DNA of 64,000 nucleotides, from positions 89,705,865 to 89,769,864 of the forward strand of contig OZ018333.1 in the NCBI GenBank assembly GCA_963969495.1, given 5' to 3'. A program made the position numbers and the translations under genes. A model generated the notes under the pieces. That model had not been told where the DNA came from. It saw only the letters and a list, made by a program, of their open reading frames with translations, and did no database searches. Within the stretch, counting starts at the first letter, position 1. Each line of letters starts with the position of its first letter. The stretch comes from Ceratothoa steindachneri (Eukaryota > Arthropoda > Malacostraca > Isopoda > Cymothoidae). Below are positions 21,577-33,485 of this stretch, in pieces.

Positions 21577-22791
21577 AAAAGGGGGACTCAAGGAGTAGAT
21601 AATGGGTGAATGTCATGTTAGAGTTGTCATGAATGGTTCCGGCTGGAAACCACTCACTCATTAGATGCATATTAGATTTGAAAGAGGCTCAAGGAAACGT
21701 AAATACTCAATTTTATTTTATTTAGAAAAAAAATTCAATATGTATATATTTCCACCACCGCGTGCAATCACAAAAAAACCTATGCAAAAAAAATATATAT
21801 ATATAGAATAAATGAGGAAAAATGCAAATAACTCTGACTAAAGCAATGATATTAGGCGCATATGACAATGAAATAGATTCATTGGTCTATACATGATTTT
21901 GCAACCTTGCTGTTCCACTCTTATGTGGCTTTGGTCCAACCACAACTACAAGCAACCTTGGCTTTGCAGTCTCTAATTTGCCCCAGGGCAGTTTCTTTAT
22001 GTTTTTGCATGTTTAAAGTGAGTTGTCTTGCTCTCCTTGAGTATGGAGTGGGGGAAGAATGGTGCGGGCATCTGGCTAGATCCCTCCCGTCCTAGTGTTC
22101 TCTTTGCTAACAGCGGACCAGGGAGAATGACAAATAGTGTCCCAAAATCGCGACAGACAGAGGTCTCTCCAACTCTTTCATCACTCCAAAATAAGAGCAA
22201 TCAAGGGGTACCTTAGGAGCTGGAAAAGAGGAAAAAGAAATTACCTCCTGCTTGCTCCTTAATGCTGTTACATATCTTCCCCCTCCCTTATATACATATA
22301 TACCACCCTTATGCATGTACAATATTCCCACTAATACACACCTAGCTTTGCATCCAGCTCCTCTTGTGTTAGAGCACTTGCTCAGAAATCCGAAAAGTTT
22401 ATGAATACATGTTTTCACTTGTCCTAAAAATTTCCATTCATGACCTTTAGGAGAGAAAATATCAGTCTCAAGCAAAAGACAGGGGTCCCCGACACTGTTC
22501 TCCCTCCTTCCCCAGAACCTGGAATAAAAGGTAGGCATTAGAGTGGGCGCAGGTGAGTTGAGGCGGAAAATCTCCCCCTCAAACTACCACAGAGTTTCTA
22601 CAGCTCAGCACCAGTCTATGGCTTTACCAACAATTTTCCCATTATACCAATTTATCAATTTGAATTTCTTAAACAAAATTCATACTGCCTCATTTTATTA
22701 AAGTGAAGGTTCTTTATGAACTATATTTAATTATTTATAATTATCAAAGCTGTATATAAAGAAAAGATTAGTATGACATTAACATTAATAT
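21577..22791. other. Stretch without a recognised gene
   Basis: Contains a minus-strand open frame of 143 codons (22107-22538) with no family resemblance and no supporting signals, so it is not called. It includes short (TA)n runs near 21740 and 21796. Confidence 0.4.
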
Positions 22792-22811
22792 TAACACATT
22801 GACTGCCATGT

Positions 22812-22917
22812 CAGTTACATGCGACTGACATTGACATTTACAATTGCCGCTTCATCAGTCATATATGACTGACATGACCAGACACAGTGGCCGCCGTGTC
22901 AGGCTGATACGACTGAT
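22812..22917. repeat. Palindromic 17-18-mers, left end of piggyBac
   Basis: Three copies of an imperfect palindrome of the form TCAGT(N)7-8ACTGA, at 22812-22828, 22856-22873 (TCAGTCATATATGACTGA, perfect) and 22900-22917. Three more occur at the other end. Confidence 0.8.
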
Positions 22918-22966
22918 AGTATCTATTTTTTAACATTGTATTTTGCTTCCTTGGTGCCTTGGTGCC

Positions 22967-23014
22967 TGCATCACAGCGCCACAGTACATATATGTACTGT
23001 GGCGCTGTGATGCA
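22967..23014. repeat. 48-base perfect palindrome
   Basis: Centred between 22990 and 22991 on TACATATATGTA; all 24 positions on each side pair with no spacer. It lies inside piggyBac between its left end and the transposase gene's 3' end. Confidence 0.95.
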
Positions 23015-23315
23015 AATTTGATTTATTATAGGGGAATTTGTGGCCGTGCTGTTTTTATGGTGTGTTTATAGTGGTATGTTTAAATATATATATTTTGCCA
23101 TGTTTATATAGTGAATTGTGTGTTCCAACGTTTCGCTGTTACCCCAGGCTTCGGCACGTGGTGTCAGTTGGAAAATGAAACCCTTTTTTTTAATAATAAC
23201 TGAAATTAAAACTTGGAAATAAACTCATATTTTACTTAATCTTCTTTCCGTAACTTTATGAAACTGAAATTAAAACTTGGAAATAAACTCTTCTTTTTGT
23301 AACTTTATGATTTAT

Positions 23316-25108
23316 TTAGTTCTTATGTTGGTCCCCAAAACATGCAAGACACATAAATGGCTCTTTCTTGCAATCAGGGCAGTAAGTACTAACCATTTTT
23401 CGTTTCTTGCAAGCTTCCATTCTTTCCATTTGTACTTTTAGTTTAGTATAACACAGAACATGCGCGTCTGCTTTTCTTGCCATTAGCATCTTTTTTAATT
23501 TGGAGAGTATGCACATTGGCGCATTGTGGTTTGGGATGGTTTTCTGTTGGTGGAAGTTTGAGTAAAGCTGATGCAACCTCCTCTTGAAATACTCTTATTT
23601 TGATTGCCCTGTTAGTAATTATCTTATAGAGCACAAATGCATTCACCAATGCCATTCCGAGAAGCATTTCCAGACCCAGTTTTTGGTACCACTTTACACC
23701 TTTACATAACGTTGTTGCATATGATGCCATCTGGTCAGAGAAGTCAATGCCAGTTTTACCCTTATTATAAACAAGGATTGCTGAGGGTTTTTTCTTATTC
23801 TTTTTCCTTCTTGCTCCAGTTCTTTCTTCTTCATCTGCTGTCTCTTCCCCTCTGATGTTCTCCATAACTTGGCTATGCTTAGTGGAGAGTAAGCGAACAT
23901 CTCTATTGTTCTTCCATTTCAAGACCACAATTCCATTAGCATCCTCACGGGCTATCATTTCTCCGCTCTTTAGATTTGCCTTCATCACTTCCTTTGGCAT
24001 TTCCTTTTTATTTGCCTGTACTATGCCCACCAGGTGAGTGTTCTGTGCTAAGAATGATTTCATCAGATCGTAGCTTGTATAAAAGTTGTCCACATACAGA
24101 GTACGCCCTTCATTCTTCAAACCAGATGCCAGTTCTTCACAAATATTTTTAGCAATTCCAACTTCTCAAATGCCAAATGCAGCTTTTCCTGAATATATTT
24201 TAACATTATGGGTATATCCTTCTGACAAGTACAGTTTGAATAATTTAATGCCATATTTATGGGCCTTGATTGACAAATACTGACGGAACACTAGTCTTCC
24301 TCTCGAGGGGATGAGGGTTTCATCAATGACAATATCATGTCCTGGTGAAAATGTGGCCTGGAATTTCTTTAGTAGCATGTCCAATAGGGGTTGAATTTTT
24401 GCTAAGCGCTTGCCTTCTCTTCTTTGGGTATTATCAGCAAAGTGAAGGAATTTTAACAACATTTCAAAGCGATTTCTACTCATGGTCTTAGATGCAATTT
24501 CATTCTTATATAAATAACTGGTACTCCAATAATCAGAAATGCTCCCTAACTTCACAAGGCCCATCCACATAGCTAAACCAAGAAATTTTCTTCATTTCAT
24601 TGATGGAAGTTGTAGTCCATTTATGGAACCTTGAATGGTTCCCGAGGGTCATATTGGCATTAGCTTGGGTGGCATACAAATTGGTTTGGTTAACCAATTC
24701 ATCTATAATTTCATCATCCACAAAGACTTTATAGAGGGTATATGGACTGGCATTTGGCAATAAAGCAATCTGCAATCCAGATTTACCAGTAAATGGAAAA
24801 GTTTTCTGTCTTCCTCGAAATTTTTCCCATTCAATGGCATCTCCTTCATCAACATTCCTTCCTTGACCTTCATTTTCAGCTTCTTCTTCTTCAACAGTCA
24901 TCTGGGCAAGTAATTCTGCAACATTATCATGAATCTCCGCTTCATCTTCAGCATCTGATGGAATTGCATCTGATATATAATTTGGATCGATGTCCAAATC
25001 AGCCAGATCTGACAAAACTACTTTAGTGCTTTCATTGAGCACATCTGCCAGGTTCAATTCACTAAGATGTACTGTTCTTCTTTTATTATCTGAACTACCG
25101 GCACTCAT
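23316..25108 (-). pseudogene. piggyBac transposase, nearly complete
   Basis: Would excise the element at TTAA by a DDD nuclease fold. From ATG 25108 there is an acidic N-terminal region, then the catalytic domain: first Asp in VIDETLIPSRGRLVFRQY, second in LYVDNFYTS, third in GIDFSDQMASY. A C-terminal Cys-rich domain reads TYCPDCKKEPFMCLACF near 23350. Total about 590-600 codons, the normal size. Breaks are a frameshift around 24540-24570, one in-frame TGA at 24166-24168 (between AFGI and EVGIAK), and a frameshift near 23450-23520 before the Cys-rich domain. All three catalytic Asp are kept. Few lesions imply recent decay. Confidence 0.9.
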
Positions 25109-25290
25109 TTTAGAAGGCTACTAATTTGAAATGTATTATGTACAATTCTAGAACTGAACTTATGTTCAATTATAGAGCTGAACTTATATTAAATTACAGA
25201 GCTGAAATTATATTCAATTATAGAGCTGCAATAAAAGAAAGAAATTGAGATTATTGATGATACCTATGTTCTGAAAGTGAAATATAAACG

Positions 25291-25375
25291 TCAGTCAAAT
25301 ACAACTGACAGGTGATGCGTGACCAGGGGGCTTTGTCAGTCTTATGTAACTGATGTGTCAGTCACATAAGACTGT
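25291..25375. repeat. Palindromic 18-mers, right end of piggyBac
   Basis: Copies at 25291-25308, 25336-25353 and 25358-25375 of the same TCAGT...ACTGA pattern as at the left end. The last two form the heart of a long hairpin. Confidence 0.8.
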
Positions 25376-25403
25376 CAAAGCCCCCCGTGGTCACACATCA
25401 CAT
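25310..25403. repeat. Long near-perfect inverted repeat (hairpin)
   Basis: Arms of about 43 bases around a 4-base centre (TGTG, near 25354-25357), with only a few mismatches. They extend from the GGTGATGCGTGACC side to GTGGTCACACATCAC. Confidence 0.8.
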
Positions 25404-25929
25404 GAGTAAGCTACCACCAGGGTCCACATCAGTCAAAACAAAAAATGACTTCATGACCTCGGAAATAACCAAAATCAACATTAAATGGGACCAACACATT
25501 TATTACATGATAAATACTCTATTTATGTGAAAAAAGTACCTTGGCGCCCAGTGACCATTTTTGGTCTACCTCCTTGGTAGTCAATGTGTTAATTAAGTAA
25601 ATTATCTTTAATTTATTAAGTGTAGGTGACAAGGGAATGTGTCATGTTATCTAATCTATGATGAGGTGCTTAATGACTTGGATAGAGTACAAAGGAACAT
25701 GAATGAACAGTTTGAGGAGGTAATATTGGTTTTTGGGATCATGATGATTGTATCATGCTTGAAAATTTGGGGTATTACATTGTGTAAGTAGCTATAACTT
25801 TAATCCTATTATATATGCTCAGATCTTGGCCATGGGCAGGTGAGTGCTTGAGGTTGTGGGTGATTTTATCTGGTGTTTTGTGAAAAGTGTGAGGATAATT
25901 TGTTTATATTTATACCCTTAAGGTGTCTT

Positions 25930-26240
25930 ATACCTGAGCCATGGATATTTTTCACTCTGTTTTGATCTGCTAGGTTTATGCTTCTAGGTTTCCTTTGTTT
26001 GCTCAAAACTAGTGTGGTTGTAAGATTTACTACTCAACATCTGAGCATCTAGTATGGAAAGTGGATTTGATCCACCCCTCGCTGGTCTATGCTTGGTGAC
26101 TAGTGCCATCCTGCATGTCCCCAATCTAGAACTTTCATGTTGATTAAGCCTTTCTGTTATTGGGCCCCCCCCCCTGTTCTATCTAAACATTCTTTTTTTG
26201 TATAACTATCCCAACAATCTTGTGTCTGGGCTAGACCTAA
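25930..26240 (+). mobile_element. Family A-related RT thumb fragment
   Basis: Matches the thumb region of family A ORF2 (compare 50040-50300), including the equivalent of CKIYYSTSEH and VDLIHPSL. It is heavily mutated, with no bounded ends. Confidence 0.55.
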
Positions 26241-28173
26241 CAAGCTATTCCATGCTGTGTCAGAAGAGAGAGTTTGGAACCTCAATAAGCAATGCCCACA
26301 GGTCCCAAGGGCCAGGACTTAAGGGACCCTGGGCAGTGGGGCATGATTAATTGGAACATTAGTTTATTCCCAATAACCAATCTGCAAGACCACCTCCGTG
26401 CAGCCCTTGTAGTGTGCATAAGGCTATACTTTCTATGGTATGCAAGCTTTCCTGCCTTGTTGGCTACCAAGCCAACTAAAAGTCTCAGATCTTGGCTGTT
26501 CTATCAAGGATTAGTCTCTCTTCTTAAGGAATTCTATCCTGTTAGACTGTATCTCAGGCTGCTTACTTGGCAGATGCAACCTTTGGTTGGAGACTGGTCC
26601 ACTGGGCAACCCCTGTTTACTGCACATGTCACAAATACTCACACTAACACTCAAAGAGTGGCCACTAAAAGCCTGAAAACCCCAAATAGGATAGGCAGGA
26701 GTGGCTGCACTCAGGATATGGCCAACAACCCCTCCCTTTTCAGTGGTCACAAGCCTCCCAATTTTTGTGTATTAAGTTTATATAAGTTTTTACAACATTT
26801 TGGAACTGTTGTTGGAGAGATGAGGTCCTTAAAGACAGCAACATGGACTGGAGGAGGGGTGTGGATCCAGTTACTTTCACCTTAAAGCTAAAAATGAAGT
26901 GTATGTTGTAAAGTTTAGTCTTTAATATACTATATAAATTGGCCCCTTGGTTCTTGCCATTATTTGGTTCCTGGGAGGAGGTCAAAAACTAGAAATGACA
27001 AAACCAACACATTATTTCCCATTTAAATACAAGTAATTAAAAATAATTTGTTCTGAGGCCTAAATAGTTACCCTCACAATTAAAAATATATATGAAAATT
27101 TTAATGCAAATAAAAGTTCTAATAATATTAAATACTTCTAGATTATAATTCCTAAAATGTCATTCTAATAAATTATAAATCTATATTATTCAATCCTCTA
27201 ATAACATCTGCTTTAATAGCCTGTTTATTTTTTACTTTGCTGCTAGAGGCTGTTATGACCTTACCATATTATTTTGCAACATAAGTCAATCATTGGCCTG
27301 TTCATTCTTTGCTCTACTTTTTTTAATTCAAAAGTTGATTTTGTGTTGTTTTGGTGATGAATGGCCACTAAAGTTATCACTATAAAAGCACTAAATTCAA
27401 CATATTACAAAAGTAACAAAAAGAACAGCAATTTTCAGATACTATATGAAACAAAACTATACTTTGCACAAGACTGATGCCAATTGAATCATCCATGTGT
27501 AAAAGCACATAACACAAATTTGTGAACACCAGAATATATTTTTTGGTTTAAAACCAAAACAGACAAATATTTATATGTATAAAAAGTGAAGGTTACTGTA
27601 AATTGTCTCATTATGTTTCACATTAATAGTTTAAGAATGAATTTTATAAATATTAAAACTAAGGACATTTAAAAGTTGATTACCTCATATTTACCTTTTT
27701 GAAAAGCTAATGGCTCCACATCTCCAGAACCACTTAAGTTAATTGGTACTATTTATCTTTTCTCATTCATGTTAATAAACATTCATTAATTTTAATGTGA
27801 AATGACTAAATCAATCTCATCCCAACCATCACCTTACAAAAAAAATACCTCCATCCATCCTCAAAATTAATCACAAGCTCAGTCCTACCAGTAGCAACAT
27901 AATGGCTTTGCTCTTTCCTCTCCAATTCACAACTTATTAAAACATATCCACTTTACCCTGTAATCACAGACACTTAAACAACCTCCCACCAAATGAGACT
28001 AAATGAGTCACCATTGATAGAAATTACCACACATTTCAGAGAGAGCACTTTTAGCGCAACTAAGCTCCATCCACTCAACTATCCACCAAAAGTACAGATG
28101 CATTAATTAACTAATGAGGCAATGAATTGAGTTTTTGATGAGATTGAAGCAATTTTGCTTTTATTTGTTATAG
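26241..28173. other. Upstream flank or intron of the zinc-finger gene
   Basis: Mostly AT-rich with no recognisable coding sequence. A 197-codon open frame at 26292-26885 has no family features and is not called. An upstream untranslated exon of the zinc-finger gene must lie in or beyond this region, because the first coding exon starts with a splice acceptor. Confidence 0.4.
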
Positions 28174-28258
28174 GATTTCTTCAGAGGTTACAAAAATGGA
28201 AGAAATGAAAAAGGAAGATATTGAATATCCGCTTAATTTTCATCTAGATGATAAAAAT
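28174..28258 (+). CDS. Zinc-finger gene, first coding exon (ATG at 28196)
   Basis: After an acceptor (TTTGTTATAG) comes 22 bases of leader, then ATG at 28196 and 21 codons (MEEMKKEDIEYPLNFHLDDK and one Asn). It ends at the donor GTAAGC (28259), leaving phase 0. The acidic, Lys/Glu-rich sequence resembles N-terminal leaders of arthropod C2H2 genes rather than KRAB or ZAD; no Cys pairs of a ZAD are present. The acceptor before the ATG implies at least one 5' noncoding exon upstream. The call rests on splice sites and phase agreement with the next three exons. Confidence 0.65.
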
Positions 28259-28406
28259 GTAAGCATTTCACAATTTTCTTATATTAGAATTCAACTTATT
28301 ATTTTATATGCATTTTAGTTAATATACTTTTACCTATCTAATGATTAACCTGTAAACCTTTACTTGCATATAGTTACAGAAGTAAACAATTATTTTTTTA
28401 TAATAG

Positions 28407-28556
28407 GATATTTATAAAGAAACTGCCATCAAAGAAATGAAGGAAGAGTTGTCTGATTCAGATCATGGAAATGAAGTAAAATTGATCACAGGTCAAGAAC
28501 GAGCAGTTGTTGATGGTTCTAATGAATTGCTGTTAAAAGAATGCCCAGTCAAAGAG
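28407..28556 (+). CDS. Zinc-finger gene, second coding exon
   Basis: Flanked by acceptor TTTATAATAG and donor GTACTT; 150 bases, 50 codons, phase 0 at both ends. It encodes an acidic segment starting DIYKETAIKEMKEELSDSD and ending KECPVKE. IKEMKEE has a loose SUMO-site look (inference only). The next intron (28557-34162) is filled by LINE copy A5, which begins 328 bases after the donor. Confidence 0.65.
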
Positions 28557-29559
28557 GTACTTACAATGAGGTGCTTGTTATAATATTTAGCAATGTTCCC
28601 TTGGTAGCTTAATCTTTACAACCTATTGTTGGTTAAAGATAAATAAGTTGAGAGGGTTGAATTTTATCTAGTTCTTTATTGAAGGCATTTCATGAGAATT
28701 TCTGTTCAGATGCTTCCTAGCTAAGTGGTCTAAGGCACTACTTTAACTGAGATTAAAGTGGTACTTGTTTCTCAGTGTTCTTTGTTCGATCATGGATATT
28801 TTGTAATAAGGAAACATGTTTCCAGAGAAAAAAAATCATTTTTATGACTTATTTATTCTATTTCATCATTCTCTCACATTCATCCTGTAAGGGGCATGGC
28901 AATTTGCTTTCCTGGCCCCAGTTCTGATGGGACTCAGTGCACCTTCTGGCCCCAGCTTAGCCTCTTCTTCTTTCAGACACCCTCTCTTCTTACCCTGCTT
29001 CCTCACTTTCCCTACAACCTCTTCCACAACTTTCTTTGGTCTGCCTCTAATATCACCACATAGACACAGATCAGTGTCATCTCAGCCAGCCATCTTGGAT
29101 TGGGGCTAGAGGTGATCCCCTTCCTGCTCAGCTCTGGTTTGGGCTGGTCGGTTTCTAACAACCTGCCTCACCCTCATCCTCCTCCTCAGGGCTGCCTGGC
29201 CACTGGGTGGGAGGAGTTATCTTGAATGGTGGCAGCTGGCTTTGCGGACTCTGTATTCACCCCTTCCAGTGTGGGCTACTGCATGCAATGATTAGTGTTT
29301 GAATCCTGTGAAAGTGATAGGGTCCCCATGCACAATGTTAAGATTTTTCACCAAGTACTCCTCCACCCCTCATTTCTCTTCCACTCTATGGGAGAGGACT
29401 CCCTATCCTTGCTTAGGCCGCAGGAAGAGAGTAGCAGGTTCATTCCCTACCTTCCTCTCCTAAAAAGAAAAGATAGAAGGACAAGACTATAAAGGCTAAT
29501 GGTTCCTCTTCCTTCATGGGACCAATGGGGAGGGCCGAGTCCCCATCTGGCCCTTGTAC

Positions 29560-30330
29560 TCCCCTGTGCATAGAGTCACTGATCAAGACCAAAAGTGCAG
29601 GTGAAGAGCAGACCCTTGATTACATCGGGGGCCCTAATTCAGAGGTTACCTGGCATTTTCAAGCCTGCTGGCCTCAAACGCTTCATCATTATTCACTCCA
29701 CTGATTGCATCATGTTGGCTAAGGGCAACATGATGCATCAAAGGAGATCTCTAGCTAGCCTAAATGGTAGGAAACTGAAGGTGAACAATTTCTTGGACAG
29801 GAACCTTCTGGTGAATGCGTTGAATCCTCTGAGGCAGCCATGATTATTGCCCTTCGGACTGTTGATGGCACACTGGTAGGTGATGCCGTACTCTACCATG
29901 AGCCTTGTGAAATTAGTTTTTCCGAGTGAACTCGTGGACTACTCCATAGATGACATCACCATAGAGCTGGCTGACCATGGAGTGGTCAAGGTCGAACATG
30001 TGACCCACCCCTACACTCTTCATCACATTTGGTTGTGACAAGCTCCCTGAGTTGGTGCGTGTCAGTTGGTGTCGCTACCGCGTGAAGGCCTTTTTGCAAC
30101 TTCCGTGGAGGTGCTACCACTGTCACTTCTTCAGCCATACTAATTGCTCCTATAGATGCGCAAAGTCGGGGATTACCCGAAACCTGTGTAAGTTGCTCCA
30201 AAGCCGCACACGCTAATTCCAAATCGTGTGTGGCCAGGTGTGTGAATTGCAGAGAGCCACACCCCACTTTTTCAAAGCAATGTGGTGCATATCTCCTTGA
30301 GAAGAAATCCTAGCCGTTCAGGCCCAGGAT
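29560..30330 (+). pseudogene. Family A ORF1, copy A5
   Basis: Contains the conserved LIQRLPGIF block at 29630, the RRM-like region in the frame of 29595-29843, and then the knuckle region near 30100-30290 (CYHCHFFSHTN in place of CYYCHRFGHTN). The second and third knuckles are in other frames with lost residues. It is non-functional and older than A7. Confidence 0.7.
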
Positions 30331-30589
30331 CGACTCTCATTTTGCAAGGCTAAAGACCTGGTCCTGGCTCTGCCTGGGACGTCTTATGCATCAACGTCAG
30401 GAAAGGCACCTTCTGCTCCTGGCCCATACAGGCCTACGAGCACGGTCATTTCCGCGCCCATTTGGAACCCTTTTGTGGGTTCTACCCACCTCGCATGCTC
30501 CCCTCATAGAGCTAGCGGCATAAAGGGTTCATACCCGGTCACGGCTGGGAGGAGGAGCTGCGGAGGCTCATCTACTCCCATTCTGGGAA

Positions 30590-33300
30590 GACTACTTGAT
30601 TAATCTCAGGGTTGAAGTCCTTGCTGACCTGATTGTCAAGCTGGAGATTGATCTCCTAAATGTGGATGAGTTTATTCATCTCTGCTTGAGAACCGCTTCT
30701 TTTTCCTGTCTTGATCTTTGTGCTCTCCGGATGCTCTGCCTGATTTTGGTTTGGAGGTTAAGGGTGGTCGATGATCTCCATACTAGTCATCACTTTCCCA
30801 TTCAACTATCATATTCTGGGCTGCTGCCGCCTGAAAGCCAGTCCCGGCGGTGCCTGTCACAGGCACAGTAATCCGTATTTCAAGAAATATCTGATTTCTC
30901 TGTCTCAGTCGAGGAGTTTAGGTTGGTAGATGAGGCCATTGAGTTCTCTGATTACCTCATTGCTGTGGGCCATTTTGCTGAGTGTGAAACCGCTCAAACA
31001 GCAGCGTTATGCCTACATGCAGTATAAGCGCTGCATGCACAACTTCACTGCTGGTGAATTTCGTCGAGCTAGGGCTAGGTTCTGGTATATTTTGAAGCAG
31101 ACCCACCACTCTTCTTGGTGGCATATGTGTCTTCACTTAATGGGAAGACCCCTCTAGCAGATGTGTGGAAGCGACTCAAGGATTTGTGTCAAATTCTCTT
31201 AGGACTCCCTCCTATTCTCTAGGAAAATGGTACCACATATCGGATCCTGTGGCGGAATCCTTCGCAACTTCTTTCTCTGCCTTCTCTAGCCGGATTGCTG
31301 CTCATCCAACATTCAATGCGTGTCATGATGTTGCAAAAGGCCGCCGACTGGGCTTTACCTCCAGAGGTGGAGAACACTTCAACTCAGGTTTACTCTCCAT
31401 GAGTTGCATGCGTGGACACTGCCATTGGTGTGGATGATGTCCTGTGCGCCATACTTTGACACCTGGGTGAGCGAGGCATGGCCTTTCTGTTAGATTTGTT
31501 CAACAAGATCTGGGTAGAGTGTATCCTCCAGATTCCTGGCGAATCGCTACTGTGCTCGCTTTTCACAAACCGGGGAGAGATCACTACTCCGGCCGGTTTC
31601 TGCCCAATCTCTCTAACTTCTTGCATGTGCAGGTTGATGGAGAAATTGGTAAGTATTAGATCAGCTTTTTTTCTGGAGCAGAGGCCATCTGTCTTCTGCA
31701 CGTGGTGGCTCCTGTAATTTCCCCACCACGATGAATGCTCTCTTCTGACTTGAAAATGCTGTCAGTTAGGCCTTTCTTCATAGACAGCAACACACCAAGG
31801 TTTTATCATTCTGTTGAAGGCCCATGATACCGCATGGTGATTTGGTATCATAGACACTCTCCACATGATGAGGGTTCCGGATGCCTCCCAATCTTTATAT
31901 CTCACTTTTGCGAGATCATCAATTCTGCTTAGGGGTGGGGGAAGCCCTATCTGGCCAAATGGAGAGAGGGTGTTCTGTAGGGAAGTGTCCTCAGTGTCGC
32001 ACTCTTTGCCCTGAGCATCAACGGCATCACTTCAGTGCTGCCGGAAGATGTTCTGGCTACTCTCTACATGGACAATCTTTCAATCTCTTTTGTGCGTCCC
32101 AAATGCCAAGTCTTAAGCGTCGACTCCAACAAGCATTGAACAGCGTCTCTCGCTATGTCGAAGCACACAGGCTTCGGTTTTCCTTGGCCAAGACTAAGGT
32201 ACCTGCACTTCTGCTGCCATCCACGACTATAACCTGATGCCGACTTGTTTCTAAATGGGGTGCGCCTTGAAGGGGTTGAATAATACCATTTTCTTGGTCT
32301 TGTATTTGATTGACACCTCACATGGGGACTCATATTCACAGCCTTAGAATCTCTTGTACCCATGCCATGAATATGTTTTGTTCCGTGATATTCAGTGCCT
32401 GGGGCGCTGATAGGGCTACTGCCTTACTTTTTAACTGCACTGTGCACAATGCATTATTCACCTGTAAGCGCAATCCTGGCGCCTCCCTCAGTCACCAACA
32501 GCTCTCACAGCAGTCACAGCTGTTCTCGACAGTGTCTTTGCCGCCGTGAGATGCCAGTCATATCATTAAATGCTTTTGGTTTAGGGCTAGAAACTACATC
32601 GAGAGCTAAGTATAGCTCTTGAGTAAGTCTTCCCCCTGGTTCTGCCCAGGACTGAACTCTGGAGTGTACCATCTTTGACTATTTGTCACCACTTCCCTGC
32701 TCCTAAAGCTTCTACAGCGCTGGGAGTATTGCATTTTGACCTTTATGGAATATACATCGTGTCATGCTGGAACTGTGCCAGTGTATACAGATGGCTCCAA
32801 GTCCCAAGAGCGGGTCAGTTTCCATGCTGTATCGCCTCAGTTTGAAGTCAGCGGGAATCTGCCAGGCGCTGAGTCAGTCTTCATGGCCTAGCTCGTTCCA
32901 ATACCCTCTCATTACGGGAGATAATGCAATGTACCCGGTTCAGAGACCAGATTGTGATTTATAGTGACTCATAAAGTGCCCTGACTTCTCTCGGGACATT
33001 TGAAGCTCTGCATCCCTTGGTTCTAGATATCTGTGATGCCACTGTTTTGGCGAGCCGGGTGAATGTTGAGCTTATCTTCTGGGTTCCTGGACATGTAGGA
33101 ATTACAGGTAATGAGGGTGCTAAAGAGTCTGATGACTCGGCAACCAGACTAGCGTTTCCCTCTTCCTCACACCGATTACATGACAGGAATACAGGCTGAT
33201 TGGCAAAGAAGATGAGAGACTGTTGAGGGCAACTTAAAGCTGCGTGCCATTACATCCCGACTGTTCTCGTGGACATACCCTACAATGGCGCGACAGCTTC
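30590..33300 (+). pseudogene. Family A ORF2, copy A5
   Basis: Endonuclease C-terminal part with HHFPIQLSYSGLLPPES (SDHFPI equivalent damaged to SHHFPI at about 30785). The RT linker is at 30930-31160 and the RT fingers at 31480-31720 (GFCPISLTSCMCRLMEK). In the palm the YxDD box reads YMDN at 32065-32076. The thumb is near 32110-32360. RNase H starts VYTDGSKSQER at 32780, and the GHVGITGNEGAKES motif is at 33090-33130. It is riddled with stops. Confidence 0.75.
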
Positions 33301-33402
33301 AGGTTACTTTCTGTCATCTCTGAATTGGACACACTCGTTTTTATTGTTATTTTTTAGCATTTGTCCTTTTTTATTTTCGTTAGTTTTGGGTATTTTTAAT
33401 AT

Positions 33403-33418
33403 AGCCTAGTAGTAGGCT
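33403..33418 (+). other. Terminal stem-loop of family A 3'UTR
   Basis: AGCCTA-GTAG-TAGGCT, a perfect 6-base stem with a 4-base loop, about 65 bases before the 3' end of A5. Equivalents are at 51616-51631, 57003-57018 and 21518-21533. Confidence 0.7.
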
Positions 33419-33485
33419 GTGTTGTGTGTCGTGACTTGTGCCCAAGTAGGCAGTAATGAGATGGGCTCCCTACCCACCCCCAAAA

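Larger units (their letters stand above)
22796..25588 (-). mobile_element. piggyBac element
   Basis: Bounded by TTAA on both sides (22792-22795 and 25589-25592), the piggyBac target. The terminal inverted repeats begin CACATTGACT at the left, with the complement AGTCAATGTG at the right. Length 2793 bases, full length for the superfamily. It encodes a broken transposase on the minus strand and has unusual palindromic repeats near both ends. Both ends and the TTAA sites are intact, so it could be mobilised in trans, but that is inference. Confidence 0.9.
28884..33485 (+). mobile_element. LINE family A, copy A5 (5' complete, internally deleted)
   Basis: Starts with the family 5' end (CCTGTAAGGGGC, compare 39671 and 62595) and finishes with the 3' stem-loop (33403-33418) and the GATGGGCTCCC end. 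About 800 bases joining ORF1's C-terminus to the endonuclease are missing near 30540-30590. It sits in intron 2 of the zinc-finger gene in the same orientation. No clear target duplication was seen. Confidence 0.85.

Noticed and set aside
22107..22538. 143-codon minus-strand ORF
   Set aside because: No motif, no splice or start context, and within sequence that otherwise looks non-coding.
26292..26885. 197-codon + strand ORF
   Set aside because: Low-complexity and Leu/Thr-rich without any family pattern. It follows a decayed family A shard and lacks supporting signals.
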